Source: Magnetococcales bacterium
GTDB taxonomy: Bacteria; Pseudomonadota; Magnetococcia; Magnetococcales; JADFYX01
Direction of reading: 5' to 3'
Assembly (NCBI GenBank): GCA_015232405.1
Contig: JADFZS010000050.1
Coordinates: forward strand, 1 to 37,786
DNA length: 37,786 bases
Part shown: positions 9,384 to 17,375 of the stretch, piece by piece
How positions within the stretch are numbered: position 1 is the stretch's first letter
Layout: each line of letters opens with the position of its first letter
The notes under the pieces: model-generated
What the model was told of the DNA's origin: nothing
Database searches by the model: none
What the model saw: only the letters and a program-made list of their open reading frames with translations
Made by a program: the position numbers and the translations under genes

Positions 9384-9800
9384 TCATCCAGAACATGTAA
9401 TTTTGGCGTAAGAGTTCAAATGAAAAGATGCAGGTAAAAACCTCAAATATAAAAAGTTGCTGCAGAAACGTCTGCACTCAAAGAGCAGTTTGTGGATTTG
9501 AACTGGAACCGTGAATGTGATATGAAAATAGGACAGGTTTGAAATAAGTTGGTTCATGTCTGACACCCATTTATCAACCTGGACTATAGTGCAAACCAGA
9601 CAGAAACAGCTTTTGCATGATTGGGGAAAATTGCATACATTTCCGGGGTGGTCAGGACAGGTAACAGTTGTATAGCCAAGATTATCAGGCATCCGGCAGT
9701 TCATGTCCTGCCAGAAGTTGTAAACCGCAAACCAAGGGACCAGCGTCTGATGAACTGCTTAAAAGAGATTTCCATTTATCCTAAAGAATATGATTGAATG
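9384..9800 (-). pseudogene. Degenerate IS91-family transposase fragment
   Basis: Read on the minus strand, this region encodes an N-terminal zinc-binding segment like that of IS91-type (Y2) transposases. NLGYTTVTCPDHPGNV, CNFPQSCKSCFCLVC, VQVDKWVSDMNQL and YFHITFTVPVQIHKLLFE align with the family pattern CKSRFCxxCGKxYVDxWVxDM...HxVFTVP. The CKSRFC arginine is already changed to Cys. Upstream, FNHIL-stop-DKWKS continues in another frame into HQTLVPWF, so a stop codon and a frameshift interrupt the N-terminus. The catalytic part with the two tyrosines is missing, and the sequence left of about 9384 decays into stops. It is a fossil and cannot move itself. It marks an old insertion at the border of the sugar operon. 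Confidence 0.75.
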
Positions 9801-10130
9801 TGAAACGGTTTTTGCTTATGGTCTCCAGGGTGGAGGAGTTTACTTCATCAGCTAGAGTTATTCACCAATTGCCACAAAGGGGTTTATTGTACTCAAATGT
9901 TTTGTTTTCTGACCTTAAAATGAGGTGTGCGCACTCTGTTTTCCATACATATTTCTTCTGGAACACATGCTTTTTTGGATCAAAATGCTGATTAGCTAGG
10001 TGTAAAAACTATTAATAATAAGAAACTTGGTTCTTCTCATGTTATCAAATTTATGCTGAACATATTAGTGGGATTTAAAATTATAAAGAGAAGATTGTTG
10101 CAACAATTTAGGCCTTAAAGGTACAGGTAA
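9801..10130. other. Gene-free leader of sugar operon
   Basis: I see no gene here. The plus-strand frame at 9794-9991 (65 codons) lacks a Shine-Dalgarno sequence and any recognisable feature, and the minus strand is broken by stops. It is probably decayed mobile-element sequence followed by the promoter region of the epimerase gene. The last 40 bp contain a 14-bp palindrome, listed separately. The 9175-9383 stretch on the other side of the transposase remnant is likewise non-coding, with only a weak 6-bp hairpin near 9205. Confidence 0.5.
10094..10107 (+). promoter_or_regulatory. 14-bp perfect palindrome before sugar operon
   Basis: ATTGTTGCAACAAT is a perfect zero-gap palindrome 23 bp before the epimerase ATG. 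Its position between the likely promoter and the start suits an operator. The half-site ATTGTTG also forms the core of the 22-bp palindrome at 17059-17080, but there the halves face the other way. Confidence 0.35.
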
Positions 10131-11051
10131 ATGAATAAAGCATTGGTGACAGGTGGAGCTGGTTATAAAGGCACACTTTTGGTAAAAGCTCTTTTGGATG
10201 AAGGGTTTCATGTAACGATACTTGATAATTTTTTGTACGGTTTTGACTCAGTAATGGGTTTTGCACAGAACAAAAATTTTCATGCGATAAAAAAAGATAT
10301 CCGCAACATTGAAGCCTCAGATGTTAAAGGATTCGACTTCATCTTTCATCTGGCAGGAATCAGTGGTTATCCTGCCTGTGAAGCAAACCCCCATTCCGCC
10401 CAGACTATAAATGTAACCAGTACTGACCGACTTGTTAAACTGTTGGGTAAAGAACAAATTCTCGCCTATGCCTCTACCACCTCTATATATGGATCATCAG
10501 GACAGGAGATGGACGAAGAGTCCAAAATCGCTCCAGTCAGTCTCTACGGTGTTACCACCTTGGAGGGGGAAAAAATTTCAATGGAACGCCAAAACTCCGT
10601 CTCTCTTAGGTTTGCTACTTTGTTTGGAGTCAGCTATAAAATGCGTTGTGACCTCCTTTTAAACGATTTTGTCAATAAAGCTGTCACTGAGCGTAGCGTG
10701 GTTCTTTTTGACTGTCACAGCGTGCGGACCTTTCTACATGTTAGTGATGCGATAGAATCCTACATGATGATTGCCAGAGATCCGACCTCCATGTGTGGCG
10801 AAGTCTACAATGTCGGTGCCAACAACATGAACTATTCCAAACTACAACTGACAGAAAAGATCAAAGAACACACCCCTTTTGAGATTATAAAAAGCGACTT
10901 GGAAGACCCTGACCGTCGTGATTTTATAATTAATTTCAATAAAATCCAGGCATTAGGTTTTAAATCTAAAATTTCAATGGATGATGGCATAAAGGAACTA
11001 CTGCATCTCTACTCCTGGTATCGTCCATATACAGTATATCGCACCATTTAG
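10131..11051 (+). CDS. NAD-dependent epimerase/dehydratase-like protein (extended SDR), catalytic Lys replaced
   Basis: A 306-residue extended short-chain dehydrogenase resembling nucleotide-sugar epimerases and dehydratases. The Rossmann motif TGGAGYKG (residues 7-14), the acidic ribose-binding Asp in VTILDNFLYG, DIR, FHLAGISG, and the Ser/Thr of AYASTTSIYG are all present. The active-site tetrad should read YxxxK; here it is YGVTTLEGEK, so the Lys position is Thr although the Tyr is intact. A shifted Lys lies five residues further on. The substrate is probably a nucleotide sugar, but the reaction is uncertain because of this change. It is the first gene of a four-gene operon, 6 bp before the glycosyltransferase. 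Its neighbours (sugar aminotransferase, glycosyltransferase, methyltransferase) suggest surface-glycan synthesis. ATG at 10131 follows an AGGTA-like Shine-Dalgarno sequence. Confidence 0.87.
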   Translation: MNKALVTGGAGYKGTLLVKALLDEGFHVTILDNFLYGFDSVMGFAQNKNFHAIKKDIRNIEASDVKGFDFIFHLAGISGYPACEANPHSAQTINVTSTDRLVKLLGKEQILAYASTTSIYGSSGQEMDEESKIAPVSLYGVTTLEGEKISMERQNSVSLRFATLFGVSYKMRCDLLLNDFVNKAVTERSVVLFDCHSVRTFLHVSDAIESYMMIARDPTSMCGEVYNVGANNMNYSKLQLTEKIKEHTPFEIIKSDLEDPDRRDFIINFNKIQALGFKSKISMDDGIKELLHLYSWYRPYTVYRTI

Positions 11052-11057
11052 AGAACG

Positions 11058-12437
11058 ATGACAACTATCTTCAAATATTACTATGGCAGAATTCACCAAG
11101 CCTTGAAGTTTTTAATACCTCCGGGGCGGAATGTTCTCTACCTTGGGCCTTCCCGTATGGGCTGTCTGCCAGAACTAAAACCCAGCAAGATGGTTGTAGT
11201 TGATCCTGAGTATAGTGATAGCGCATCCGGTTCCCAACCCCCGGAAGTTGAAATTATAAAAACATCTTATGAAACCTTCTTTCCCCAAGAGAAGTATGAA
11301 GATGTGGTTTTGATCTCCGTATTGGGAGACCTAGACGACATCTCCGGCCTAATGGGTCGTATTTATGAAAAATGCCAACCATCTTCAAGGCTCATAATAT
11401 ATCAGCATAACCATCTCTGGCAGTATTTTCTGGACTTTGCCAGTCGGTTGGGAATAAAAAACCGTGGGAAAGCTCAGAACTGGATGTCGGTACGGGATCT
11501 TAAAACTTTTTTAAGTGTTGCAGGCTTCGACACTACCAGAACATTTAGCCAGACTATCATGCCCTTACGCCTTTTTGGCTTGGGGGTAATCATGAACCGC
11601 CTTGTAGCAATTTTTCCCATATTAGACTTTCTCTTGCTAGACCAATTTATCATTGCTCGTCCCAAGGCAAAGCCCCAAACCTTAAATGATCCAGCACCAT
11701 CTTTGACCATCTGCATTACCGTACGCAATGAAAAGGGAAACATAGAACCTCTTGTTAAGAATTTGCACCAAGTAGCAAAAGAACAAGAGATTCTATTTGT
11801 AGAGGGTCACTCAGAAGACGGAACCCTGGAGGAGATACAAAGGGTCAAAGATGCATATCCCGCAAAAAATGTCAGGGTAATAGGCCAGCCAGGAAAAGGT
11901 CAGGGTGATGCCATAAGGGTTGGATTCAAGGCGGCAAAAGGGGATATTATCGCCCTCTATGAGGGAGACGGAACCTCCATCCCAGAGGATCTCGACTTTT
12001 TTTACAACGCTCTACGCTACCACCGCAGCGATTTTCTTGAAGGATCACGACTTATTTACCCTCTCAATCGTGCTGCAATGCCTTTTACCAATCAGTTTGG
12101 CAACTCTGTCTTTGCCATATGGTTCTCCTGGTTTCTCGGTCAGTATTCGACAGATGTTTTAAGTGGTATCAAAGCTCTCAGACGCAAGGATTATCAGTTG
12201 ATCTACGATAACTGGGGATTCTTGGGTATGGAAGATCCATTTGGTGACTTTGAACTACTTTTTGGTGCAGCCCGTTTGGGTTTGAAAATTAATGAAATCC
12301 CAATACGTTATCAGCCAAGATCCTACGGTGAATCCAAAACCAACGTAGTAAGACACGGCCTGCTTCTCCTTAAAATGGCAATCCATGGCCATATGATATT
12401 CCGTACTATGACACCTAGGAAAAAAAATCATGAATGA
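11058..12437 (+). CDS. Methyltransferase-like / family 2 glycosyltransferase fusion
   Basis: A 459-residue two-domain protein. Residues 1-210 look like a class I SAM-methyltransferase fold: RNVLYLGPSRMG for motif I, VVVDPEYSD after strand 2, and NWMSVRDLKTFLSVAGFDTTRT near its end. Residues 218-455 are a GT-A glycosyltransferase of family 2, close to dolichyl-phosphate-mannose-synthase-like enzymes. SLTICITVRNEKGNIEPLV, ILFVEGHSEDGT and GKGQGDAIRVGFKAAKGD are visible. The metal motif reads EGDGTS where DxD enzymes usually have DADL. VLSGIKALRR and PRSYGESKTNVVRHG match the acceptor-side region. Hydrophobic stretches near 190-207 and 345-365 suggest membrane association. The likely role is transfer of a sugar to a lipid or glycan, but the substrate is unknown. 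The downstream aminotransferase start overlaps the end of this gene by 8 bp, suggesting translational coupling. Confidence 0.85.
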   Translation: MTTIFKYYYGRIHQALKFLIPPGRNVLYLGPSRMGCLPELKPSKMVVVDPEYSDSASGSQPPEVEIIKTSYETFFPQEKYEDVVLISVLGDLDDISGLMGRIYEKCQPSSRLIIYQHNHLWQYFLDFASRLGIKNRGKAQNWMSVRDLKTFLSVAGFDTTRTFSQTIMPLRLFGLGVIMNRLVAIFPILDFLLLDQFIIARPKAKPQTLNDPAPSLTICITVRNEKGNIEPLVKNLHQVAKEQEILFVEGHSEDGTLEEIQRVKDAYPAKNVRVIGQPGKGQGDAIRVGFKAAKGDIIALYEGDGTSIPEDLDFFYNALRYHRSDFLEGSRLIYPLNRAAMPFTNQFGNSVFAIWFSWFLGQYSTDVLSGIKALRRKDYQLIYDNWGFLGMEDPFGDFELLFGAARLGLKINEIPIRYQPRSYGESKTNVVRHGLLLLKMAIHGHMIFRTMTPRKKNHE

Positions 12438-13548
12438 TAAAGTACCACAATTTATGCCTTGGGTCGGAGAGTCTGAGTACAAAGCCATTGCTGACTGCTT
12501 CGAGAAAAACTGGATAACAGAAGGTCCAAAATCCAAAGAGTTCGTTGATCGTCTTTTAAAACTTATTGGTGCCAAATTTGGTGTCCTGGCCCCTAACGGT
12601 ACTCTAGCTATCTATCTTGCATTGAAGAGTCTGGGCATTGGTCCTGGTGATAAGGTCATGGTGCCAGACTTCACCTTTATTGCCTCAGCTAACGCTGTTG
12701 TCATGGTAGGTGCTACTCCAGTATTTGTTGATGTCAACCCCCAGAACTTCCAGATAGACCTATCTGCTGCTGACCATCTGGTTACTCCTGATTTAAAAGC
12801 AATCATGCCAGTACACATCTATGGTACGATCTGCAACATGGACTCTGTGACCGATTTTGCTAAACGACATAAACTTATGATTGTCGAGGATGCCGCCCAG
12901 GCTATTGGTGTCCACTATAAAGGTCGTCATGCTGGTACTTTTGGTGATACAGCTGCCTTCTCCTTTTTTGCCGATAAAACCCTGACCACAGCTGAAGGTG
13001 GACTGGTTGTGACCAACAACGAGAAGGTCTATGAGCAATTACTCTATTTAAGAAACCAGGGACGTATAGACCGTGGAACCTTTATACACCCAGAAATGGG
13101 CTTCAACTTTAGGATGACCGATATTCAGTGTGCCGTAGGGCTGGTACAGCTGGATAAACTCAAGGAAATACGGGAGCGAAAACTCGTTATACTGGAGTGG
13201 TATAAACAGGGATTGAGAGATATCTCCCAGGTAACTTTCTTCACCCCAGACCCAGGGGCGGAGTGGATACCATTTAGAGTCGCCATACTATGTGATCAGG
13301 CCCATGAACTGATGACATATCTAGAGCAAAACAATGTTGAGCCACGGACCTTTTTCTACCCCCTACACAAGCAGCCAGCACTGGTAGAGATACTTAACAA
13401 AGAGAATACACCTTTAAACGACTCAGATTTTCCCAACACTCTTACAGCTTATGACCGTGGAATCTGTCTTCCAACTTTTGCAACCATGAACAAGGAGCAA
13501 GTTGGCTATGTCTGTGATGTCATCTCCCAGTTCTTTACCAGGAAGTGA
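12430..13548 (+). CDS. DegT/DnrJ/EryC1/StrS-family PLP sugar aminotransferase
   Basis: A 372-residue PLP-dependent aminotransferase of the perosamine-synthase-like DegT group. It converts a nucleotide-linked keto-sugar to an amino sugar. The Schiff-base Lys is K183 in FADKTLTTAEGG. PLP contacts are seen in NGTLAIYLAL (residues 56-65) and VEDAAQAIG (152-160). Substrate-side motifs are NFRMTDIQCAVGLVQL and PRTFFYPLHKQPAL. It begins MPWVGESEYKAIADCFEKNWITEGP, the usual start of the family, and is of normal length. The ATG at 12430 overlaps the stop of the glycosyltransferase gene. The product is probably a 4-amino-4-deoxy sugar (for example perosamine) used by neighbouring enzymes, but the exact sugar is not readable from sequence. 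Confidence 0.93.
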   Translation: MNDKVPQFMPWVGESEYKAIADCFEKNWITEGPKSKEFVDRLLKLIGAKFGVLAPNGTLAIYLALKSLGIGPGDKVMVPDFTFIASANAVVMVGATPVFVDVNPQNFQIDLSAADHLVTPDLKAIMPVHIYGTICNMDSVTDFAKRHKLMIVEDAAQAIGVHYKGRHAGTFGDTAAFSFFADKTLTTAEGGLVVTNNEKVYEQLLYLRNQGRIDRGTFIHPEMGFNFRMTDIQCAVGLVQLDKLKEIRERKLVILEWYKQGLRDISQVTFFTPDPGAEWIPFRVAILCDQAHELMTYLEQNNVEPRTFFYPLHKQPALVEILNKENTPLNDSDFPNTLTAYDRGICLPTFATMNKEQVGYVCDVISQFFTRK

Positions 13549-14299
13549 GCTATTTTACCGTTACTATGATGCTCTGTTTGCCAACAAAGAGTATGCTTTA
13601 GAAGTTGCTGCCATCAATAGGTTGGCTGAACAGTTAAACAACACCAAGGTAGGGACGGTATTGGAAATTGGTTGTGGAACTGGTGGTCACTCCTTGGAAA
13701 TTGCAAAACTTGGCCTACCACTGACAGCCATCGACCTCGACCACAATATGTTAAAACAGACCCAAAAAAAGCTCCAAGATCAGAAACTAAATAATGTCAC
13801 GCTACACCACGGTCCGGTGGAAACTTTGAAAGAGAGTGGTTTTTCCCTGGCCATAGCTATGTTCAATGTCGTGAACTACCTGCCAAACAGTGAAGGGTTA
13901 CAAAATTTTTTTAGTGCCATAAGCAGACGTATGCTGAGTGGCGGAGTTTTGATTTTTGACTGTTGGAATGGTGTGGCAGCACTACGCTCCCCTCCTGGAG
14001 AGAAGAATAGCGTTGTCCAAATTGGTGAAGAGGAGATTTCCTGCCATCTACGCTCAGAAACAGATCTATTTAGACAGAAAACTATACTGACCTACGCTAT
14101 TGATGTCCGAGATTCAAAAGAACAACTTATAGCAACAGGAGAACACTCTTTCATGCAGACTCTCTGGACTCCCATGCAGATAATGGATGCTATGACCATG
14201 GCAGGGTTGGAGATATCCCACTGCTCACCACTTAACGACTTGAGCAAACAGGCTGACCATAACGATTGGAAAATCCAGTTCGTCGGCCGGAAAACCTAG
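13508..14299 (+). CDS. Class I SAM-dependent methyltransferase
   Basis: A methyltransferase of about 263 residues. Motif I VLEIGCGTGGHSLEIA binds SAM, AIDLDHNMLKQTQ is the post-I acidic strand, and SLAIAMFNVVNYLPN and GGVLIFDCWNG mark later core strands. This pattern is typical of small-molecule and sugar-methylating enzymes. It begins inside the end of the aminotransferase gene. I choose the ATG at 13508, which has AAGGAG 10 nt upstream; TTG at 13502 and ATG at 13517 are alternatives in the same frame. The overlap of about 41 bp indicates co-transcription. As the last gene of the sugar operon it may methylate the amino sugar or the finished glycan. No terminator with a clear T-run follows. 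Confidence 0.88.
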   Translation: MSVMSSPSSLPGSELFYRYYDALFANKEYALEVAAINRLAEQLNNTKVGTVLEIGCGTGGHSLEIAKLGLPLTAIDLDHNMLKQTQKKLQDQKLNNVTLHHGPVETLKESGFSLAIAMFNVVNYLPNSEGLQNFFSAISRRMLSGGVLIFDCWNGVAALRSPPGEKNSVVQIGEEEISCHLRSETDLFRQKTILTYAIDVRDSKEQLIATGEHSFMQTLWTPMQIMDAMTMAGLEISHCSPLNDLSKQADHNDWKIQFVGRKT

Positions 14300-14533
14300 A
14301 GCGGTGATATTGATATGGCGATGGTTACCCAGACACAAAATTATGAACTTTAAATCTCTCACATGGATCAAATTGGAGATTCAGTTCCCAAACCCTTGAA
14401 TTTATCTATTTAGAGTTTTTTGTTATTCGCAATAAATTGGTATTTCACATGGTAGTTTTTGTGAAGCATACAGCGTCATTTTATAATATTTTCCCCTCAA
14501 GATATAGCAAAGGAGAAAGCTGTATAACCATAT

Positions 14534-16318
14534 TCAGATGGATTCAACTCTGTTTCTGCCGCCCTCTTTTGCTTTGTAAAGGGCTGAATCAGCTCTTTTT
14601 AATGCGGTTGTGAAAGAATCATCAGCAGCTGATATAAGGGTGACACCAAAGCTTGCAGTAATGGTTCCTGCTATGCCGATGGCTTTTTCTGATATTGTAC
14701 CTTTTATCCGCTCAACACCTTTTAGTACCTCATTTAAATTTGAATGGGGTACAAGAAGTACAAACTCTTCTCCCCCCCAACGACCTAATATATCTGTGTC
14801 CCGTTTAACAGCTAAAATTCTTTCAGATATGGTTGCCAACACCTGATCACCCACATCATGCCCATGTTTGTCATTTATGCGTTTAAAATGGTCAATATCA
14901 AATATTACGACACACATGAGTGTTTTATAGCGTAGTCCCTCTCGCATAAATTGTTCAGCATACTCCTCTATGCGACTCCTGTTGAACAGACCTGTTAACT
15001 TATCGATACTTGCCCGTTTTTCAAGCTCTCTCTCCATGGCTTTACGATCAGAGATATCCATACCAATGCCAATTACACTGATATAATCTTCTGAAAATTC
15101 TGAAATGGGGGTAAAGCTAATAAGAAATGGAACCTCTGTACCATCATTGACACGAAGATAGATCTCAAACTCACCTCCGCCAGATTTGAGATATTTGTTT
15201 ATCTTTTCGTGTTGGTCAACTGCGGTAAATTGAGTTAAACGGCTATTCATCAAACTTGTGCTACAACCGCTGCCAATTAATCTTTCAAGGTTTTTGTTCC
15301 AACGGATTATGCAGCACTGATCATCAAGAAGAAAAAAGACCCCCGGTAGAGAGTTGATAACGCGATTGGAGAAACGTTGCTCAAGGAGTGCTAAATCACG
15401 TGCAGCTTGCTCTGCTGCACGTCTTTGGCGGATGTCTCTAGCCGTTAATGAATAAGAGTCAATATGTCCAGTACGGTCTCTATGGACCATAATAGTCTGC
15501 ATGATGGGAATAAGAGTACCGTCAGATCTTAATAGTTCACTCTCACTACTTATATAGCTCTGTTTTTTGAGGATGGGAATCTCCTCGTTTTGAATTTTTT
15601 GCCAACCATCTTTTGTCAGGCACTGTTGTAAATTGCCGGGTGTAGTTTCACTGCTTCTATTGTTTGCAAAACCGATGAGTTTTTTTCCCCCTTCATTGCA
15701 AAAAAGTATATCTCCATTCTCTTTGAACATGGAGATAAAGTCAGGTGATAACTCTGAAATCTGGATAAGTCGGTTACGTTCTCTTTCAAGGTAGTGTCGT
15801 TGAATAACTCCCGACAAGGTATTGGCGACTGACTCTAAAAAACTAGCTTCACCAGATTGCAGAACATACCCTGCGGTAACGTAAAAGTTTAATACACCAA
15901 TAACTTTGCCGTTATAGAGTAGGGGCTGGCAGAGGTGGCCATGGTCAGTCATACCACCGATAATAATGGTATGGTCTTCATCTACTCCGCTTTTGCAAAC
16001 CAAGCGACCTGTTTGGGCAGCCAAACCACATAGACACTGACCAAATTCAAGTTGGGCGCAATTTTCTTTAATCTCAGGTGAGATAAATCTCTTTCCGGCT
16101 AGTTTTAGAGTTTTCTGACCAGGGTTGACGAGAAATATCGCACCTTTATGTTCAAGCTTAAGCCAAGAGACCTTAAACATGATCTCCATAACACAATCAA
16201 GCTTCTCTTCAAGTGGCATATCCTTAAGTGAGAGAGATATTATTTCATTTAAAGCTTGATGATTTTCAATTTCAGCTTCCAGCCTTTTTGCAGAATCATC
16301 TGTTTGGGAGTTAGACAT
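14534..16318 (-). CDS. Diguanylate cyclase, GAF-PAS-PAS-GGDEF
   Basis: A soluble protein of about 594 residues that should make c-di-GMP. An N-terminal GAF domain (about 15-175; FGQCLCGLAAQTGR and QPLLYNGKVIGVLNFY visible) is followed by two PAS domains (about 190-315 and 325-435, ending in DIRQRR and GMDISDRKAMERE). The C-terminal GGDEF domain starts RASIDKLTGLFNRSRIEE and has a GGEEF signature at about 515-519. FDIDHFKRINDKHGHDVGD is intact. RDTD five residues before GGEEF is an inhibitory I-site, so product inhibition is expected. The start is unsure: TTG at 16363, ATG at 16339 and ATG at 16318 are in frame and none has a good Shine-Dalgarno sequence. I chose the last because the GAF domain begins soon after. 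A C7 run (14772-14778) falls in the GGEEF codons. Confidence 0.92.
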   Translation of the reverse strand: MSNSQTDDSAKRLEAEIENHQALNEIISLSLKDMPLEEKLDCVMEIMFKVSWLKLEHKGAIFLVNPGQKTLKLAGKRFISPEIKENCAQLEFGQCLCGLAAQTGRLVCKSGVDEDHTIIIGGMTDHGHLCQPLLYNGKVIGVLNFYVTAGYVLQSGEASFLESVANTLSGVIQRHYLERERNRLIQISELSPDFISMFKENGDILFCNEGGKKLIGFANNRSSETTPGNLQQCLTKDGWQKIQNEEIPILKKQSYISSESELLRSDGTLIPIMQTIMVHRDRTGHIDSYSLTARDIRQRRAAEQAARDLALLEQRFSNRVINSLPGVFFLLDDQCCIIRWNKNLERLIGSGCSTSLMNSRLTQFTAVDQHEKINKYLKSGGGEFEIYLRVNDGTEVPFLISFTPISEFSEDYISVIGIGMDISDRKAMERELEKRASIDKLTGLFNRSRIEEYAEQFMREGLRYKTLMCVVIFDIDHFKRINDKHGHDVGDQVLATISERILAVKRDTDILGRWGGEEFVLLVPHSNLNEVLKGVERIKGTISEKAIGIAGTITASFGVTLISAADDSFTTALKRADSALYKAKEGGRNRVESI

Positions 16319-16541
16319 TACACACTGTTTAAACCTCATCTTTAACTGAAGGTTAGGGAACAAAAGATAAACAAGCTATGGTCTGTCTTCTGTTATCCCC
16401 ATCTTCCAATGACAAAGCCGCAATGTATTGACTAGCGAGTGTCAATTATTTAATGAGCATACCATACTATGGAGTTTAATAGCCATTTAAACAATATATA
16501 ATATATGCTACCACACTCGCTAAACAGTGATGAAAAAAAGT

Positions 16542-16970
16542 CTAAATCTCTTTTTGTTTATTTGCAAAAGATTGCAGATGGTTTATCAAAAGGTAGGTTA
16601 CCTCCTCTTGTCTACCAGTAGAGACACCAATTACACGGTCTGTACCATCACGTCGACCTCCTTGAAAATCTATATTGTTCTCATCGGTATAAAATGACAA
16701 CAGCCGTTTGCTCATCTGCCTTTGGCTCTCTTTGGATAGGTTGCGGCAGACACCAATCAGAGCGCTCGCCTGTTCATGGCAGCCTTTTAGACCATGCTTT
16801 GCGAGAAGCTCTCTTGTCCAACCCTCCATATAGCCAACAAAGTAGGCATCATTCATAATAGCCTGCCTGGCAGCTTGGTTTGGTTTTAAATAAGAGTCAA
16901 TCTCTGGTCCCACTACTGATATGCACTCTTTAATAGCCTTTTCAATTCGTCTTTTTTTAATATTAAACAT
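16542..16970 (-). CDS. Hypothetical 142-residue soluble protein behind a palindromic operator
   Basis: I do not recognise this protein. It is a charged, mostly helical 142-residue protein with no signal peptide or membrane segment. The N-terminus is basic (MFNIKKRRIEKAIKEC). The middle has YFVGYMEGWTRELLAKHGLKGCHEQ, and a glycine/arginine-rich stretch, QGGRRDGTDR, lies near residue 105. AGAGAG precedes the ATG (16968-16970) at a normal distance. About 90 bp upstream a sigma-70-like promoter is followed by a perfect 22-bp palindrome, so the gene is probably repressed by a dimeric regulator, possibly its own product, although no classical helix-turn-helix is obvious. It is divergent from the DisA_N-like gene. 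Confidence 0.65.
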   Translation of the reverse strand: MFNIKKRRIEKAIKECISVVGPEIDSYLKPNQAARQAIMNDAYFVGYMEGWTRELLAKHGLKGCHEQASALIGVCRNLSKESQRQMSKRLLSFYTDENNIDFQGGRRDGTDRVIGVSTGRQEEVTYLLINHLQSFANKQKEI

Positions 16971-17058
16971 GATAGTCTCTCTTTCTCTCTTTGGAATAAG
17001 CTTTAATAAAAATATTTTCCTTACTGCAACAAAGATTCAGTTTTTTGTGAATGTTGCT

Positions 17059-17080
17059 ACGACAACAATATTGTTGTCGT
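17059..17080. promoter_or_regulatory. Perfect 22-bp palindrome, probable operator
   Basis: The sequence is ACGACAACAAT followed at once by ATTGTTGTCGT, with no gap or mismatch over 22 bp. A zero-gap match of this length is not expected by chance in this window. It lies just past a minus-strand -10 element, near the expected transcription start, where a bound dimer would block transcription of the 142-residue gene. It is about 296 bp from the start of the divergent gene. Confidence 0.7.
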
Positions 17081-17086
17081 GAGAAC

Positions 17087-17115
17087 ATATTGTACTAGTC
17101 TATTTCTCTTGTCAA
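17087..17115 (-). promoter_or_regulatory. Sigma-70-like promoter for the 142-residue protein
   Basis: On the minus strand a consensus -35, TTGACA (17110-17115), is followed after 17 bp by CAATAT (17087-17092) or after 15 bp by the better TACAAT (17089-17094). The perfect palindrome begins 7-9 bp beyond the -10 element, covering the expected transcription start. Confidence 0.55.
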
Positions 17116-17375
17116 CAAAAAAATTAATAGATCAATAAAAATAAATTTCGCATAACTTTATTTGACCTCAAAACATCTGTCTTTTAAATGGTGTTGGCTT
17201 TTTTTATCATTAAAAATTAGAAGGTTAGTTAAGTTATTCTATATCTCGGCAACTCTTGATCAGTTGTTTGGTAAAATATGTTTTTTTATTAATGGGAGAC
17301 CAGCATCGCTAAAAATGTTAGAATCCAGGGTTGATTCGGATTGGTCATAAACATAAAAATTTGGATTATCCCAGC

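Larger units (their letters stand above)
16971..17375. other. Divergent intergenic region between hypothetical and DisA_N-like genes
   Basis: This 405-bp AT-rich stretch holds no supported gene. Its left third carries the minus-strand promoter and the 22-bp palindrome listed separately. The right part should contain the promoter of the DisA_N-like gene, but no convincing -35/-10 pair with normal spacing is visible. Confidence 0.5.

Noticed and set aside
9794..9991. 65-codon plus-strand frame before the sugar operon
   Set aside because: No Shine-Dalgarno sequence or recognisable feature; it lies in decayed mobile-element sequence.
14300..14533. AATCTC/GGAGATT hairpin between the convergent sugar operon and cyclase gene
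   Set aside because: The stem is too short and has no T-run, so I do not call it a terminator.
16433..16522. 10-bp inverted repeat TAGCGAGTGT/ACACTCGCTA around an AT-rich 70 bp segment
   Set aside because: A 10-bp repeat at this spacing is expected a few times by chance in a window of this size, and no flanking duplication is seen.
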